Source: Pontimonas sp.
GTDB taxonomy: Bacteria > Actinomycetota > Actinomycetes > Actinomycetales > Microbacteriaceae
DNA: 38,266 nucleotides
NCBI GenBank assembly: GCA_017857245.1
Contig: JAFMDO010000008.1
Span: forward strand, 1 to 38,266
Reading direction: 5' to 3'
How positions within the stretch are numbered: the stretch's first letter is position 1; every line of letters starts with the position of its first letter. The translations under genes and the position numbers were made by a program. This document shows, one piece after another, positions 16,421 through 27,024 of this stretch. The notes under the pieces are model-generated. The model made no database searches. It was given only the letters and a program-made list of their open reading frames with translations, and was not told where the DNA came from.

Positions 16421-17736
16421 GTATTGTTTTCCTTCTGATTGCGGTTGCGCTCATTGTGGTGGGTGGGTTGCTTACCGCCATTAGCGCAGCGCTGGGTGTC
16501 GTGGGGCGAAACGACCTACTGGAGGAGGCGGCAACCAAACGCAAACCACAAGCGCTCCACGCCCTTGCTTCCAACATGCCTCCCCACCTCACCGCGGTTC
16601 GCTTCGTTCGTGTGGTGGTCGACACCATTGCGGCCATTTTGATTACCTTGGCCGTCTCTGCGTGGTTTTCACAGTGGTGGGAAGTGTTACTGGTCGCTGG
16701 CGTCATACTGATTGCCGTGTCCTTCGTTGTTGTGGGGTCATCCCCCCGGTCTGTGGGAATTCGGCACGCCAAGGTCATGGTTCGAAACTTCGCCCCGCTG
16801 GTTCGGGGTCTTCGCCTGCTGGTGGGGCCTGTTGCAGAGGGGCTGGTTGTTCTCGGAAATATTGTCACCCCCGGCTCTGGCGGTGCAGCCGTGTTGCGAA
16901 GCGAAGACCAGCTGCGCAACTGGGTGGACGAGGCAGCAGATCAGGACATGTTGGAGGATGAAGACCGAGAACTTATTCACTCCATTTTTGAACTCGGCGA
17001 CACTATTGTTCGGGAGGTCATGGTTGCCCGGACCGACATGATCACGCTCGAGGCGGGCGATTCCCTCGCCGATGCCATGAAGGCCTTTCTTGACACGGGT
17101 GTCTCTCGCATTCCTGTGATCGGCAAAGACAGCGATGACGTCGTAGGGATTTGTTACCTCCGGGATGTTGCCAGAGTGCAACACGAGGCCCCGGCACAAG
17201 CAAAGAAGACGGCCATCTCTTCCCTCGCTAAACCAGCGGTGTTTATTCCCGAAAGTAAAAAGGTCGATGACACGCTCCGGTTTTTGCAACGCGAACAAAA
17301 TCATCTCGCCATGGTGGTCGATGAATACGGCGGCATCGCGGGTTTGGTGACAATGGAAGATTTGATGGAAGAGCTGGTGGGAGAAATCTCTGATGAGTAC
17401 GACGTCGATGTGAAAGAAATCACGGATATTGGACCCGATTCCTACCGTGTGGCAGCGAAATATTCGTTGGACGACCTCGCTGATTTTTACGACATTGATA
17501 TGGATCACGACGATGTCGATACGGTCGGTGGTTTGCTGACCAAACTCATTGGTCGCCTACCCGGTGCTGACTCGAGTGCGGATACCGATGACATCCGCTT
17601 GGTGGCAGAAGCCCCGGAGGGGCGAAACCAAAGAGTGTCGTGGATTCGGGTGTATCCCACGGCGGGGTGGCTCGAGCGCAAGGCGCTGCGTGAGGAAATC
17701 GACCAGGCCCGAACCGGAGAGATCCCCCTGCCATGA
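16417..17736 (+). CDS. CNNM/CBS/CorC-domain membrane protein (hemolysin family)
   Basis: A 439-residue protein. The N-terminal membrane part has about three helices (about 1-22, 66-88, 92-110), then two CBS domains (about 200-325, with DTGVSRIPVIG and MVVDEYGGIAGLVTMEDLMEE) and a CorC_HlyC domain at the C-terminus (about 345-425). Proteins of this build are linked to magnesium or cobalt efflux; the hemolysin label is historical. The membrane part is shorter and more degenerate than usual. Its genomic place between ybeY and era is conserved across actinobacteria. The start is GTG 16417, in a four-base overlap with ybeY; the stop overlaps era by four bases. Confidence 0.9.
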   Translation: MSIVFLLIAVALIVVGGLLTAISAALGVVGRNDLLEEAATKRKPQALHALASNMPPHLTAVRFVRVVVDTIAAILITLAVSAWFSQWWEVLLVAGVILIAVSFVVVGSSPRSVGIRHAKVMVRNFAPLVRGLRLLVGPVAEGLVVLGNIVTPGSGGAAVLRSEDQLRNWVDEAADQDMLEDEDRELIHSIFELGDTIVREVMVARTDMITLEAGDSLADAMKAFLDTGVSRIPVIGKDSDDVVGICYLRDVARVQHEAPAQAKKTAISSLAKPAVFIPESKKVDDTLRFLQREQNHLAMVVDEYGGIAGLVTMEDLMEELVGEISDEYDVDVKEITDIGPDSYRVAAKYSLDDLADFYDIDMDHDDVDTVGGLLTKLIGRLPGADSSADTDDIRLVAEAPEGRNQRVSWIRVYPTAGWLERKALREEIDQARTGEIPLP

Positions 17737-18629
17737 CCGGACCACGAGGGTTTAGCGCAGGGTTCGTCACGTTTGTGGGACGCCCCAATGTGGGCAAGTC
17801 CACGTTGATGAACGCTCTCGTGGGGGACAAGGTGGCGATTACGTCTTCAAAACCCCAAACCACCCGCATGGCCATTCGGGGCATCGTTCATCGCGAGCAC
17901 GGCCAGATCATTATTGTCGATACCCCCGGCGTTCACCGCCCGCGGACTCTTTTGGGCCAACGTCTCAATGATGTTGTCTCCCACACGCTTGGTGAAGTAG
18001 ACATCATCGCGATGTGTGTTCCGGCCACCGAAAAAGTAGGGCCTGGAGATCGTTTTATTGCCCAGAGCATCATGGAATACCCCCGGGCCCTCAAAATCGC
18101 ACTGGTCACCAAGACTGATGCGGCCTCCAACGCGATGATCGCTGAGCGGCTCATGGAAGTTGATGAACTGGGGGACTGGGCGAGCATCATTCCCGTCTCT
18201 GGATTGAAGGGTTCCCAGTTGGATGTGTTGGTAAAGGAACTGCTCGCCCTGCTCCCGGAGTCGGAGGCGTTGTATGACGGCGAGGCCACCACCGAACAAA
18301 GCGAGGAAACCCGGATAGCAGAGCTCATCCGAGAGGCCACCCTGGAGGGTGTCTCGGACGAATTGCCCCATTCGATCGCGGTGACCGTCGATGAAATGAC
18401 CGAGCGTGATGATGGGTTGTTGCATATTTTTGCCAATTTGTGGGTTGAGCGTGACAGCCAAAAAGGCATCATCATTGGTCATCGAGGTTCCAAGCTCAAA
18501 GCAATTGGCAGCGAAGCTAGGGCTGGAATCGAAGAACTGTTGGGCAGGCGGGTGTATCTGGCCCTCCACGTGAAAGTTTCCAAAGAATGGCAACGCGACT
18601 CAAAGAAGCTCGACAAGCTGGGGCTCTAG
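17733..18629 (+). CDS. era: GTPase Era
   Basis: A 298-residue GTPase that binds the 3' end of 16S rRNA during 30S subunit assembly. G1 is GRPNVGKS at residues 16-23, G3 is DTPGV, G4 is TKTD, and the C-terminal KH domain carries GIIIGHRGSKLKAIG. The ATG overlaps the preceding stop by four bases. Length and domain order are standard. It is the last gene of the coupled phoH-ybeY-CBS-era run. Confidence 0.96.
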   Translation: MTGPRGFSAGFVTFVGRPNVGKSTLMNALVGDKVAITSSKPQTTRMAIRGIVHREHGQIIIVDTPGVHRPRTLLGQRLNDVVSHTLGEVDIIAMCVPATEKVGPGDRFIAQSIMEYPRALKIALVTKTDAASNAMIAERLMEVDELGDWASIIPVSGLKGSQLDVLVKELLALLPESEALYDGEATTEQSEETRIAELIREATLEGVSDELPHSIAVTVDEMTERDDGLLHIFANLWVERDSQKGIIIGHRGSKLKAIGSEARAGIEELLGRRVYLALHVKVSKEWQRDSKKLDKLGL

Positions 18630-18658
18630 GTGCCCTTTTATCTCAGAGGGTGGCGTGT

Positions 18659-18670
18659 TAGCCTACAGAG
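18659..18670 (+). promoter_or_regulatory. Putative -10 element for the leuA leader transcript
   Basis: TAGCCT at 18659-18664, then six bases and the GTG of the leader peptide at 18671. The transcript would start at or next to the leader start codon, so the leader peptide itself would be translated from a leaderless message. Confidence 0.45.
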
Positions 18671-20549
<1,879 letters not shown>

Positions 20550-20677
20550 GCGCAACCCTCAGCCATGAGCTTGTGGTTCAGGCCCAGTTTCGCTCTAAGA
20601 GGGGGGGCGACTACCAGAGTGCCCCGATTATCCGCCTGCGGAGCCCACCCTCTTCTCCGACGCTCTCCCGTGTAGCG
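20550..20677. other. Convergent intergenic region leuA / dgcA
   Basis: A 128-base gap between converging genes. It contains complementary blocks (AAGAGGG with CCCTCTT about 50 bases apart; GGGGC with GCCCC; TCCGC with GCGGA) that might form a bidirectional terminator, but no stem with a T-run is clear. I see no reading frame or RNA gene in it. Confidence 0.3.
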
Positions 20678-21655
20678 CTAACCCCACAGCGCGGGAGTTG
20701 GCATGCTCACCCTGGCACCGCTCATATATTCCAGTCCGTCGGGTATGTCTTTTTCCAACAGAAGTGGGCCATCGATGTCCACGACACTGCATAATTGGCC
20801 CACAACATACGAAGGCGCCATCGACAACGATGTCCCGGTCATATTTCCCACCATCACCTCGAGCCCATCCAGCGTCGCTCTGTGTGCAATAGCGAGGGCT
20901 TCGGTGAGCCCCCCACACTTATCAAGTTTGATATTGATGACGTCATATCGGTCCTTGACTCTTTCGTAATCCTCCAGGCCCAAACAGCTCTCATCCCCAC
21001 CCAAAGAGACGGGGGACTGGTAGCCAATCAGGGGCTCATCGTGGCCTCTGGGCAAAGGTTGTTCGATGAAGGACACGCCTAACTCCGCAAGGCCCGGAGT
21101 GTAGGTCACGAGTTCTTCCATCGTCCACCCTTGATTCACGTCAATCACCAGAGTGGCGTGAGGCCGGACCTCCCTGATTGCGCTGATTCGTTCCAGGACC
21201 AACTCGTTATCCAGCTTGATTTTTAGCGCCGGAAAATCTGCCCATTCCCTCGCCTTCGCCGCCATTGCCTCAGGTGTATCAATACCGAGCGTGGCCACCG
21301 TCGTCAGCTCGTGGGGCACGACACCCACAAGTTGCCATATCGATGACCCTGTTTGCTTGCATTCCAGGTCCCACAGGGCACAGTCAAGGGCGTTGCGGGC
21401 CCCGCCAATGGGCAACACGGTAGAGAGCTCTTCACGGGTGATTCCTGCCTCCACTCGAGTGCGAATTGATTCAATGCTTGCGATGAGAGAGCTGGGGGTC
21501 TCTCCCAGGTAGTAGGAACCTGTCCCCTCGCCCCGGCCACACAATCCTTCGTGTTCGAGCGTTACCCACACGCAGTTGAGTTCCCTAAAGGTATAGCCCG
21601 TGATGGAAAACGGCGCAGCAAGCGGGAAGGTTCGCGCTTGAACCGACATTTTCAC
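20678..21655 (-). CDS. dgcA: Enolase-superfamily epimerase, probable N-acetyl-D-glutamate racemase
   Basis: A 325-residue member of the muconate-lactonising/dipeptide-epimerase branch of the enolase superfamily. The catalytic lysine pair is KIK (K145, K147), metal ligands lie in VIDVNQGW (D172), FIEQPL (E198) and GGDES (D221), and the second catalytic lysine in NIKLDKCGG (K246). Alone it could be an L-Ala-D/L-Glu epimerase, but it follows a DUF1611 gene after five bases, the dgcN-dgcA pairing in which DgcA interconverts N-acetyl-D- and N-acetyl-L-glutamate. The start is GTG 21655; ATG 21649 is an alternative. Substrate is inferred from context. Confidence 0.82.
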   Translation of the reverse strand: MKMSVQARTFPLAAPFSITGYTFRELNCVWVTLEHEGLCGRGEGTGSYYLGETPSSLIASIESIRTRVEAGITREELSTVLPIGGARNALDCALWDLECKQTGSSIWQLVGVVPHELTTVATLGIDTPEAMAAKAREWADFPALKIKLDNELVLERISAIREVRPHATLVIDVNQGWTMEELVTYTPGLAELGVSFIEQPLPRGHDEPLIGYQSPVSLGGDESCLGLEDYERVKDRYDVINIKLDKCGGLTEALAIAHRATLDGLEVMVGNMTGTSLSMAPSYVVGQLCSVVDIDGPLLLEKDIPDGLEYMSGARVSMPTPALWG

Positions 21656-21660
21656 GATCG

Positions 21661-22683
21661 TTACCAGGTTGTCAGGGCCGAAACCAACGGTTCCACCCCG
21701 CCATGCAAAGGGTCAACCGCGGGCATCGACCAGCGTTGAGCGAGGCCTTCGAGATAAGGGGCTCTCTCCTCCGGGGCGAGTCCAGAGGTGTTGGAGCTAA
21801 TCCCCAGGCATCGAATTGCCGGGTTTACTCTCTGCGCCATGAGAACGGTGAGCTCAATGACCTCGCCGATGCTCGGCAAGGGAAAGTCCGGCCACCCCGC
21901 CATATGTTCCCTCGTTGCATGAGTACACACGACAAACGCATCGGGCTGTGAGCCGGTGAGCAACCCTGCGGTAACCGCGGAATATCCCGGGTGAAAAAGA
22001 CTGCCCTGTCCTTCGATAACGTCCCAGTGATCGGGGGAACCCGCATCGGGAGAGAGCATCTCGGCGGCACCCGATATGAAATCGGCGACAACGGCATCGA
22101 TGGGGATTCCCGCCCCCGAAATCAGAATTCCTGTTTGGCCACTGGCACGAAAATCAACGTCAAACCCTTGGTGTGACATCTCCTGGGCTAACGCCAAAGA
22201 GGTGTACTTCTTTCCCAGGGCGCAATCTGTTCCCATCGTGAGAAGGCGCTTGCCGGTCCGCTTTTTCCCTGTTCCCACGGGGATTTCTTCGGGTGGAACG
22301 CGAACGTCAATGATGCGGCGGCCAGACTTCTGGGCGGCCTCTTGGAGCTCGGGGATATCTCCCAGGCGTTGGTGCATACCGGCAGCGATATCAAGGCCAA
22401 GCTCCAGGGCTTGACGCAGAATCGTCAGGGTTGCCGGCGGAATGCTGCCACCGATGACAACAACCCCGAGAACCACAGTCTTGGCACCGCGCTGGAGCGC
22501 CTCGCCTAGGGTGACATCGGGAAGCCCCACGTCGACTGTTTCTGGGGTGAATCTAATTTGACCCACGCAGTTAGTGGCATCCCAGTGCGCGATGCCGAGC
22601 CCAGTTTTCGCGTATATGGGGTCCGTCTCATTACCCATTAACAACACAGAGGGCTTGGCAATATCGAGCACTAAAGAACTCAC
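21661..22683 (-). CDS. dgcN: DUF1611 protein, probable D-glutamate N-acetyltransferase
   Basis: About 340 residues. A P-loop-like MGTDCALGKKYTS in the middle, an N-terminal Rossmann-like part (AKTGLGIAHW, VGLPDVTLGEAL) and IEGQGSLFHPGYS in the C-terminal half identify the DUF1611 family. DgcN of this family acetylates D-glutamate as the first step of a D-glutamate degradation route, and DgcA, encoded next, acts on the product. I chose GTG 22683 because a promoter (TTTACA-N17-TAGTTT) occupies the region of the longer TTG start at 22707, which would lie before the transcription start. The pair would recycle D-glutamate, for example from peptidoglycan. Confidence 0.8.
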   Translation of the reverse strand: MSSLVLDIAKPSVLLMGNETDPIYAKTGLGIAHWDATNCVGQIRFTPETVDVGLPDVTLGEALQRGAKTVVLGVVVIGGSIPPATLTILRQALELGLDIAAGMHQRLGDIPELQEAAQKSGRRIIDVRVPPEEIPVGTGKKRTGKRLLTMGTDCALGKKYTSLALAQEMSHQGFDVDFRASGQTGILISGAGIPIDAVVADFISGAAEMLSPDAGSPDHWDVIEGQGSLFHPGYSAVTAGLLTGSQPDAFVVCTHATREHMAGWPDFPLPSIGEVIELTVLMAQRVNPAIRCLGISSNTSGLAPEERAPYLEGLAQRWSMPAVDPLHGGVEPLVSALTTW

Positions 22684-22706
22684 TCTCGGTGGCGGAAGGT
22701 AGTCCA

Positions 22707-22735
22707 AAACTAGCGCAGTGTGAGCGAGGTGTAAA
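22707..22735 (-). promoter_or_regulatory. Promoter of the dgcN-dgcA operon
   Basis: On the minus strand TTTACA (22735-22730) and TAGTTT (22712-22707) are separated by exactly 17 bases, a good sigma-70-type arrangement. Transcription would start near 22700 and the first suitable start codon downstream is GTG 22683. Confidence 0.55.
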
Positions 22736-22799
22736 CGCTCGCCGTGGGCGAGAAATCAACCGGCTGGAGGGACCTTACAATCCCCACAGCAGTACCGCA

Positions 22800-22826
22800 G
22801 GGGAGAGGAGAATTTTTCCAGTCCCC
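22800..22826. repeat. Inverted repeat in the dgcN-recO gap
   Basis: GGGGA (22800-22804) and TCCCC (22822-22826) enclose GGA and TCC, giving an interrupted hairpin with a T-rich centre. It lies in the 209-base divergent region between dgcN and recO, in which no gene is seen. A -10-like TACAAT lies near 22776. Function unknown. Confidence 0.3.
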
Positions 22827-22880
22827 TCCAGACAAAGTCGGACAGAGCGTGCCGCCCAATGAATGCTGGGGTTTACCCGG

Positions 22881-22892
22881 GATACTAGGGGG
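22881..22892 (+). promoter_or_regulatory. Putative -10 element for a leaderless recO transcript
   Basis: GATACT (22881-22886) is followed by six bases and the GTG of recO at 22893, the same spacing as at several other genes in the window. It also helps to choose GTG 22893 over the upstream ATG at 22863. Confidence 0.4.
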
Positions 22893-23639
22893 GTGCCCAC
22901 CTACCGAGACGATGCAATTGTGCTGCGCACACATCTGCTCGGTGAAGCCGACAAGATTGTCACGTTGCTGTGCAAAAAGTCGGGCAAAGTTCGAGCGGTA
23001 GCAAAGGGGGTCCGCAAAACGACAAGTCGTTTTGGCGCCAGGCTTGAGCCCTTTACCGCGGTGGATGTTCAACTCTTTGAGGGGAAAAGCCTCGACATCA
23101 TTCAACAGGCGGACACTATTGGTGCCTATTCCTCGGCGATCAGCCACGACTACGCGAAATACACCTCCGCCATGGTCATGGTGGAGACTGCGGACACATT
23201 GAGCGACCACGATTACCAGCAAGCCCACTACATGCTTCTTCTGGGCGGCCTGCGGTCTTTGGCGCAGGGCGACCACCCCTCTGGGCAGGTTGTGGATAGC
23301 TACCTCCTGCGGGCGCTGGCCCTTGCCGGATGGTCACCGAGTCTGGAAGTGTGTGCCGTCACGGGGGAGCCTGGGGACCACCGCGCCTTCGATGTTTCCC
23401 TCGGTGGCGTGGTGGCCGCGAATATCGCCCCACCGGGAACGCCTCAGTTGACTCCCGGAGCCAAGGAGCTCCTTCAGGCTCTCCTCGCGGGGGAGTGGGA
23501 GGCTGTCGAGAGGGCAGAATCAGGGGTTTCCTCTCAGGTGTCAGGGATTATTGCCGCCTACACCCAGTTCCACCTTGAGCGCCATGTTCGATCCTTCGCC
23601 CACCTTGATCGCAGCGAAAAAACAACGGTGACCCACTGA
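22893..23639 (+). CDS. recO: DNA repair protein RecO
   Basis: A 248-residue protein of the RecFOR pathway that loads RecA on SSB-coated single strands. The N-terminal OB fold begins [25 protein letters not shown], quoted here as [20 protein letters not shown] plus a short tail, which is the standard RecO opening, and the C-terminal helical domain follows. The frame extends up to ATG 22863, but GTG 22893 fits the family start. The usual zinc-binding four-cysteine cluster in the C-terminal domain is reduced to one cysteine ([10 protein letters not shown] near residues 151-160), and the later pair is missing. The stop overlaps the uppS start by one base (TGATG). Confidence 0.92.
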   Translation: MPTYRDDAIVLRTHLLGEADKIVTLLCKKSGKVRAVAKGVRKTTSRFGARLEPFTAVDVQLFEGKSLDIIQQADTIGAYSSAISHDYAKYTSAMVMVETADTLSDHDYQQAHYMLLLGGLRSLAQGDHPSGQVVDSYLLRALALAGWSPSLEVCAVTGEPGDHRAFDVSLGGVVAANIAPPGTPQLTPGAKELLQALLAGEWEAVERAESGVSSQVSGIIAAYTQFHLERHVRSFAHLDRSEKTTVTH

Positions 23640-24430
23640 TGACTAATTTTCTGCCTCTGAATTGGACAGGGCTTGAGCCACCCGACTTTGACAATTCCAG
23701 AATCCCCCAACACGTTGCTGTGGTGATGGATGGGAATGGGCGCTGGGCAAACGCGCAGGGGTTGCCTCGAATTGAGGGCCACAAAGCCGGAGAGACAGCG
23801 CTTCTCGATGTTGTGGCAGGGGCCTTGCAAGCGGGAGTTAGCCACCTCTCGGTGTATGCCTTCTCGACCGAGAATTGGAACCGATCTCCGGAGGAAGTGA
23901 AATTTCTGATGGGTTTCAACAGGGATGTTTTGCGCCGCAGGCGAGACCAGCTCAATGAGTGGGGTGTGCGCATCAGGTGGTCGGGACGGCGCCCCAAACT
24001 TTGGTCCAGTGTGATTAAGGATCTTGAAACAGCGGAGCAGCTCACCAAGAAGAACACCACGTTGACGCTGACCATGTGTGTGAACTATGGCGGGCGGGCG
24101 GAAATCGTGGATGCCATTCGTCAGATTGCGAGCTCTGTTGCATCAGGATCGGTCACGCCCGGGCGGATTAGCGAAAAAACGGTTGCCCAAAATCTTTACC
24201 TGCCCTCTCAACCCGATGTGGACTTGTTTGTCCGAACCTCGGGTGAGCGGCGGACCAGCAACTTTTTGCTGTGGCAGAGCGCGTATGCGGAAATGGTCTT
24301 CTTGCCCACACTGTGGCCGGATATGACCCGAGTGCAGTTGTGGGAAGCCATTGAGGAGTACCAGCGTCGCACGCGCCGTTTCGGGGGAGCTGTGGACCAG
24401 CCGTCTGGTTCGTCTGAGCCCTCTCGATAG
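23639..24430 (+). CDS. uppS: Polyprenyl diphosphate synthase (cis-prenyltransferase)
   Basis: A 263-residue cis-prenyltransferase that makes the long-chain polyprenyl diphosphate carrier for cell-wall synthesis. The substrate-binding MDGNGRW (D31), [16 protein letters not shown] and [15 protein letters not shown] are all family signatures; the catalytic aspartate and the C-terminal arginine/serine diphosphate-binding motif are intact. Product length cannot be told from sequence. The start overlaps recO by one base, and the order recO-uppS is normal for actinobacteria. Confidence 0.95.
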   Translation: MTNFLPLNWTGLEPPDFDNSRIPQHVAVVMDGNGRWANAQGLPRIEGHKAGETALLDVVAGALQAGVSHLSVYAFSTENWNRSPEEVKFLMGFNRDVLRRRRDQLNEWGVRIRWSGRRPKLWSSVIKDLETAEQLTKKNTTLTLTMCVNYGGRAEIVDAIRQIASSVASGSVTPGRISEKTVAQNLYLPSQPDVDLFVRTSGERRTSNFLLWQSAYAEMVFLPTLWPDMTRVQLWEAIEEYQRRTRRFGGAVDQPSGSSEPSR

Positions 24431-24433
24431 GAT
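24428..24433 (+). promoter_or_regulatory. Putative -10 element upstream of glyS
   Basis: TAGGAT overlaps the uppS stop codon. A transcript starting near 24440 would have a leader of about 40 bases before the GTG of glyS, which has its own AAGGGAG ribosome binding site. No clear -35 box is seen, so read-through from uppS is equally possible. Confidence 0.3.
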
Positions 24434-24478
24434 GGTCAAGAGTTGTTTGGTCTGATTGTTACCTAAGGGAGCTCCGAC

Positions 24479-25864
24479 GTGGCGCCACAAAGCAAGCTTG
24501 ACAGCGTCATTGCGCTCGCCAAACGCCGGGGGTTCGTGTACCAATCCGGTGAAATCTATGGCGGTTCTCGCTCAGCGTGGGATTACGGGCCCCTGGGTGT
24601 AGAACTCAAGGAAAACATCAAGCGCCAGTGGTGGCGAAACATGGTGACTACCCGCGCAGACGTCGTGGGGTTAGATTCGGCGGTTATTTTGCCGACAGCA
24701 GTGTGGAATGCATCTGGCCACGTTGACGTCTTTAGCGATCCTCTGGTCGAGTGTCTTTCCTGCCACAAGCGCTACCGCGCCGACCACTTGTTGGAGGAGT
24801 TCGAAGAAAAGAAGGGTCGGGTTCCCGAGAACGGCCTCGCCGACATCGCCTGCCCGCATTGTGGAAATAAAGGGTCATTTACCGAACCTAAAGAGTTCAG
24901 TGGGCTCCTCAAGACGTATTTGGGACCCGTCGATGATGAAGCAGGGATGCACTACCTGCGCCCCGAAACGGCACAGGGAATTTTTGTCAACTTCAATAAC
25001 GTGGTCCAAACCGCCCGAGTGAAACCACCGTTCGGGATTGCCCAAATTGGCAAGAGTTTCCGCAACGAAATCACCCCGGGAAACTTCATCTTCCGCACCC
25101 GAGAATTTGAGCAGATGGAGATGGAGTTCTTCGTGAAACCCGGCGAAGATGAGACCTGGCACCAGTATTGGATTGACCAGCGGTTTGCCTGGTACACGGG
25201 GCTGGGGATCAACCCGGACAATTTGCGGTTATATGAACACCCCGTGGAAAAACTGTCGCACTATTCCAAGCGCACCGTTGATATTGAATACCGTTTCGGC
25301 TTCCCCTCCGGTGAATTTGGTGAGCTCGAAGGTGTGGCAAATCGGACCGACTTTGACCTTTCCACCCATAGCGAGCACTCCGGCACCGACCTGTCCTATT
25401 TTGACCAGGCCTTGGATGAACGCTGGACTCCCTACGTCATCGAGCCGGCTGCCGGTTTGACCAGGTCGCTGATGGCTTTCTTAGTAGACGCCTATGAAGA
25501 AGACGAAGCTCCGAATGCAAAGGGCGGGGTGGATAAGCGCACCGTTCTGCGCCTGGACCGTCGTCTAGCGCCGACCAAAGTTGCTGTCTTGCCACTGTCT
25601 CGACACGAGGAGCTCTCGCCTCTGGCGCAGAAGATTGCCGATGATCTGCGCAACTACTGGAGCGTGGAATTCGACGATGCCGGCGCGATTGGACGTCGCT
25701 ACCGCAGAGGCGATGAAGTCGGAACCCCCTTTGCCGTGACCGTTGACTTTGAATCCTTGACGGATAACGCCGTCACCATTCGCGAGCGCGACACCATGGC
25801 GCAAGAACGGGTATCGCTGGATAATCTTCAGGGCTATCTCGCACAAGCACTGATCGGCGCGTAG
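24479..25864 (+). CDS. glyS: Glycine-tRNA ligase (dimeric type)
   Basis: A 461-residue class II aminoacyl-tRNA synthetase of the alpha-2 type used by actinobacteria. Motifs include [11 protein letters not shown] near the N-terminus, the inserted cysteine cluster CLSCHKRY / CPHCGNKG (about residues 98-131), [12 protein letters not shown] and [10 protein letters not shown] (motif 2), and the C-terminal anticodon-binding domain after about residue 355 ([18 protein letters not shown]). It attaches glycine to tRNA-Gly. The start is GTG 24479 with AAGGGAG upstream. The next gene, dusB, starts five bases after the stop. Confidence 0.96.
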   Translation: MAPQSKLDSVIALAKRRGFVYQSGEIYGGSRSAWDYGPLGVELKENIKRQWWRNMVTTRADVVGLDSAVILPTAVWNASGHVDVFSDPLVECLSCHKRYRADHLLEEFEEKKGRVPENGLADIACPHCGNKGSFTEPKEFSGLLKTYLGPVDDEAGMHYLRPETAQGIFVNFNNVVQTARVKPPFGIAQIGKSFRNEITPGNFIFRTREFEQMEMEFFVKPGEDETWHQYWIDQRFAWYTGLGINPDNLRLYEHPVEKLSHYSKRTVDIEYRFGFPSGEFGELEGVANRTDFDLSTHSEHSGTDLSYFDQALDERWTPYVIEPAAGLTRSLMAFLVDAYEEDEAPNAKGGVDKRTVLRLDRRLAPTKVAVLPLSRHEELSPLAQKIADDLRNYWSVEFDDAGAIGRRYRRGDEVGTPFAVTVDFESLTDNAVTIRERDTMAQERVSLDNLQGYLAQALIGA

Positions 25865-25869
25865 CGGGA

Positions 25870-27024
25870 ATGGAGGTCCAGACTGCCTCAAAGCCCCTAA
25901 GTATCGGGCCTTTGGAGCTTTCTATTCCCGTGGTTTTGGCCCCGATGGCCGGTATCACCAACACTGCTTTTCGCCGGTTGTGCAGGGAGTATGGGGCGGG
26001 GCTGTACGTCTCGGAAATGATCACCTCGCGCGCGTTAGTGGAGCGAACCCCCACCAGCATGCGATTGATTAAGCATCACGAATCAGAAACCCCACGCAGC
26101 ATCCAGCTCTACGGGGTGGACCCCCACACGGTGTCCGAAGCCGTGAAGTTCCTGGTGGATGAGGATCTGTGTGATCACATCGACTTGAACTTTGGGTGCC
26201 CAGTTCCCAAGGTGACCAAGAAAGGCGGGGGAGCCGCGCTTCCCTGGAAAAAGAGCCTGTTTCGCCAGATTGTGGAGGGGGCAGTGAACGCTGCGGGAGA
26301 TATCCCCGTCACCGTAAAAATGCGCAAGGGCATCGATGATTCTCACCTGACTTTCATGGAGGCGGGAAAATCTGCCGAGGGCGCCGGTGTGGCCTCCATC
26401 GCGCTGCATGCCAGAACCGCGTCTCAGTATTATTCCGGTAAAGCGGATTGGGATGCGATTGGTGAACTGAAATCCAGCATTTCGAGCATCCCTGTCTTGG
26501 GCAACGGAGACATTTGGAAGGCGGAGGACGCCCTAGCCATGGCGGCTCAGAGCGATTGTGACGGCGTCGTCGTGGGCCGAGGCTGTCTCGGACGCCCATG
26601 GCTCTTTGGTGACCTTCAAGAGGCCTTTCGTGGCAGCATCAAGCGCTATCAGCCGGGGGTAGCCGAGGTGGCGAAAGCTTTCCGGCGGCACGCGGAGCTT
26701 TTGGTGGAATTTTTTGACGGCCAGGAAGACCGAGCGTGCCGGGATGTGCGCAAACACGTGGCCTGGTACTTCAAGGGCTACCCGGTCGGGGGAGATCTCC
26801 GCGCGCGACTTGCCACAGTGGAATCTCTCGCCCAAATGGATGACTTCCTTGGGGAACTTGATTTTGACGCCCCCTACCCAGGAAATAGTGTGGAAGCACC
26901 CCGCGGCCGCCAAGGATCGGCGAAGAAAACCCACCTGCCGGACCAGTGGTTAGATTCCCAAGAACTCTCCTCCAGCCAGCGCAGTGCGCTCCACCTTGCG
27001 GAAGTGGATTCCAGTGGAGGCTAG
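25870..27024 (+). CDS. dusB: tRNA-dihydrouridine synthase DusB
   Basis: A 384-residue flavoenzyme that reduces uridines in the tRNA D-loop. The FMN-binding barrel shows VVLAPMAGITNTAFR (about residues 21-35), the catalytic cysteine in DLNFGCPVPK (C110), VKMRKGID and VVVGRGCLGRPWLF. The C-terminal helical domain ends with a low-complexity tail of about 40 residues. It starts five bases after glyS and its end overlaps dgt. No sign of truncation. Confidence 0.94.
   Translation: MEVQTASKPLSIGPLELSIPVVLAPMAGITNTAFRRLCREYGAGLYVSEMITSRALVERTPTSMRLIKHHESETPRSIQLYGVDPHTVSEAVKFLVDEDLCDHIDLNFGCPVPKVTKKGGGAALPWKKSLFRQIVEGAVNAAGDIPVTVKMRKGIDDSHLTFMEAGKSAEGAGVASIALHARTASQYYSGKADWDAIGELKSSISSIPVLGNGDIWKAEDALAMAAQSDCDGVVVGRGCLGRPWLFGDLQEAFRGSIKRYQPGVAEVAKAFRRHAELLVEFFDGQEDRACRDVRKHVAWYFKGYPVGGDLRARLATVESLAQMDDFLGELDFDAPYPGNSVEAPRGRQGSAKKTHLPDQWLDSQELSSSQRSALHLAEVDSSGG

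Noticed and set aside
15969-16919. 316-codon minus-strand frame over ybeY and the CBS protein
   Set aside because: Low-complexity Thr/Arg/Ser-rich translation, antisense to two coupled conserved genes.
20550-20677. Possible small RNA or tRNA-like fold between leuA and dgcA
   Set aside because: Complementary blocks exist but no cloverleaf, T-arm or terminator with T-run could be completed.
22863-22892. ATG start for recO ten codons upstream
   Set aside because: RecO proteins normally begin at the PTYRD segment, and a -10-like box lies between the two starts.
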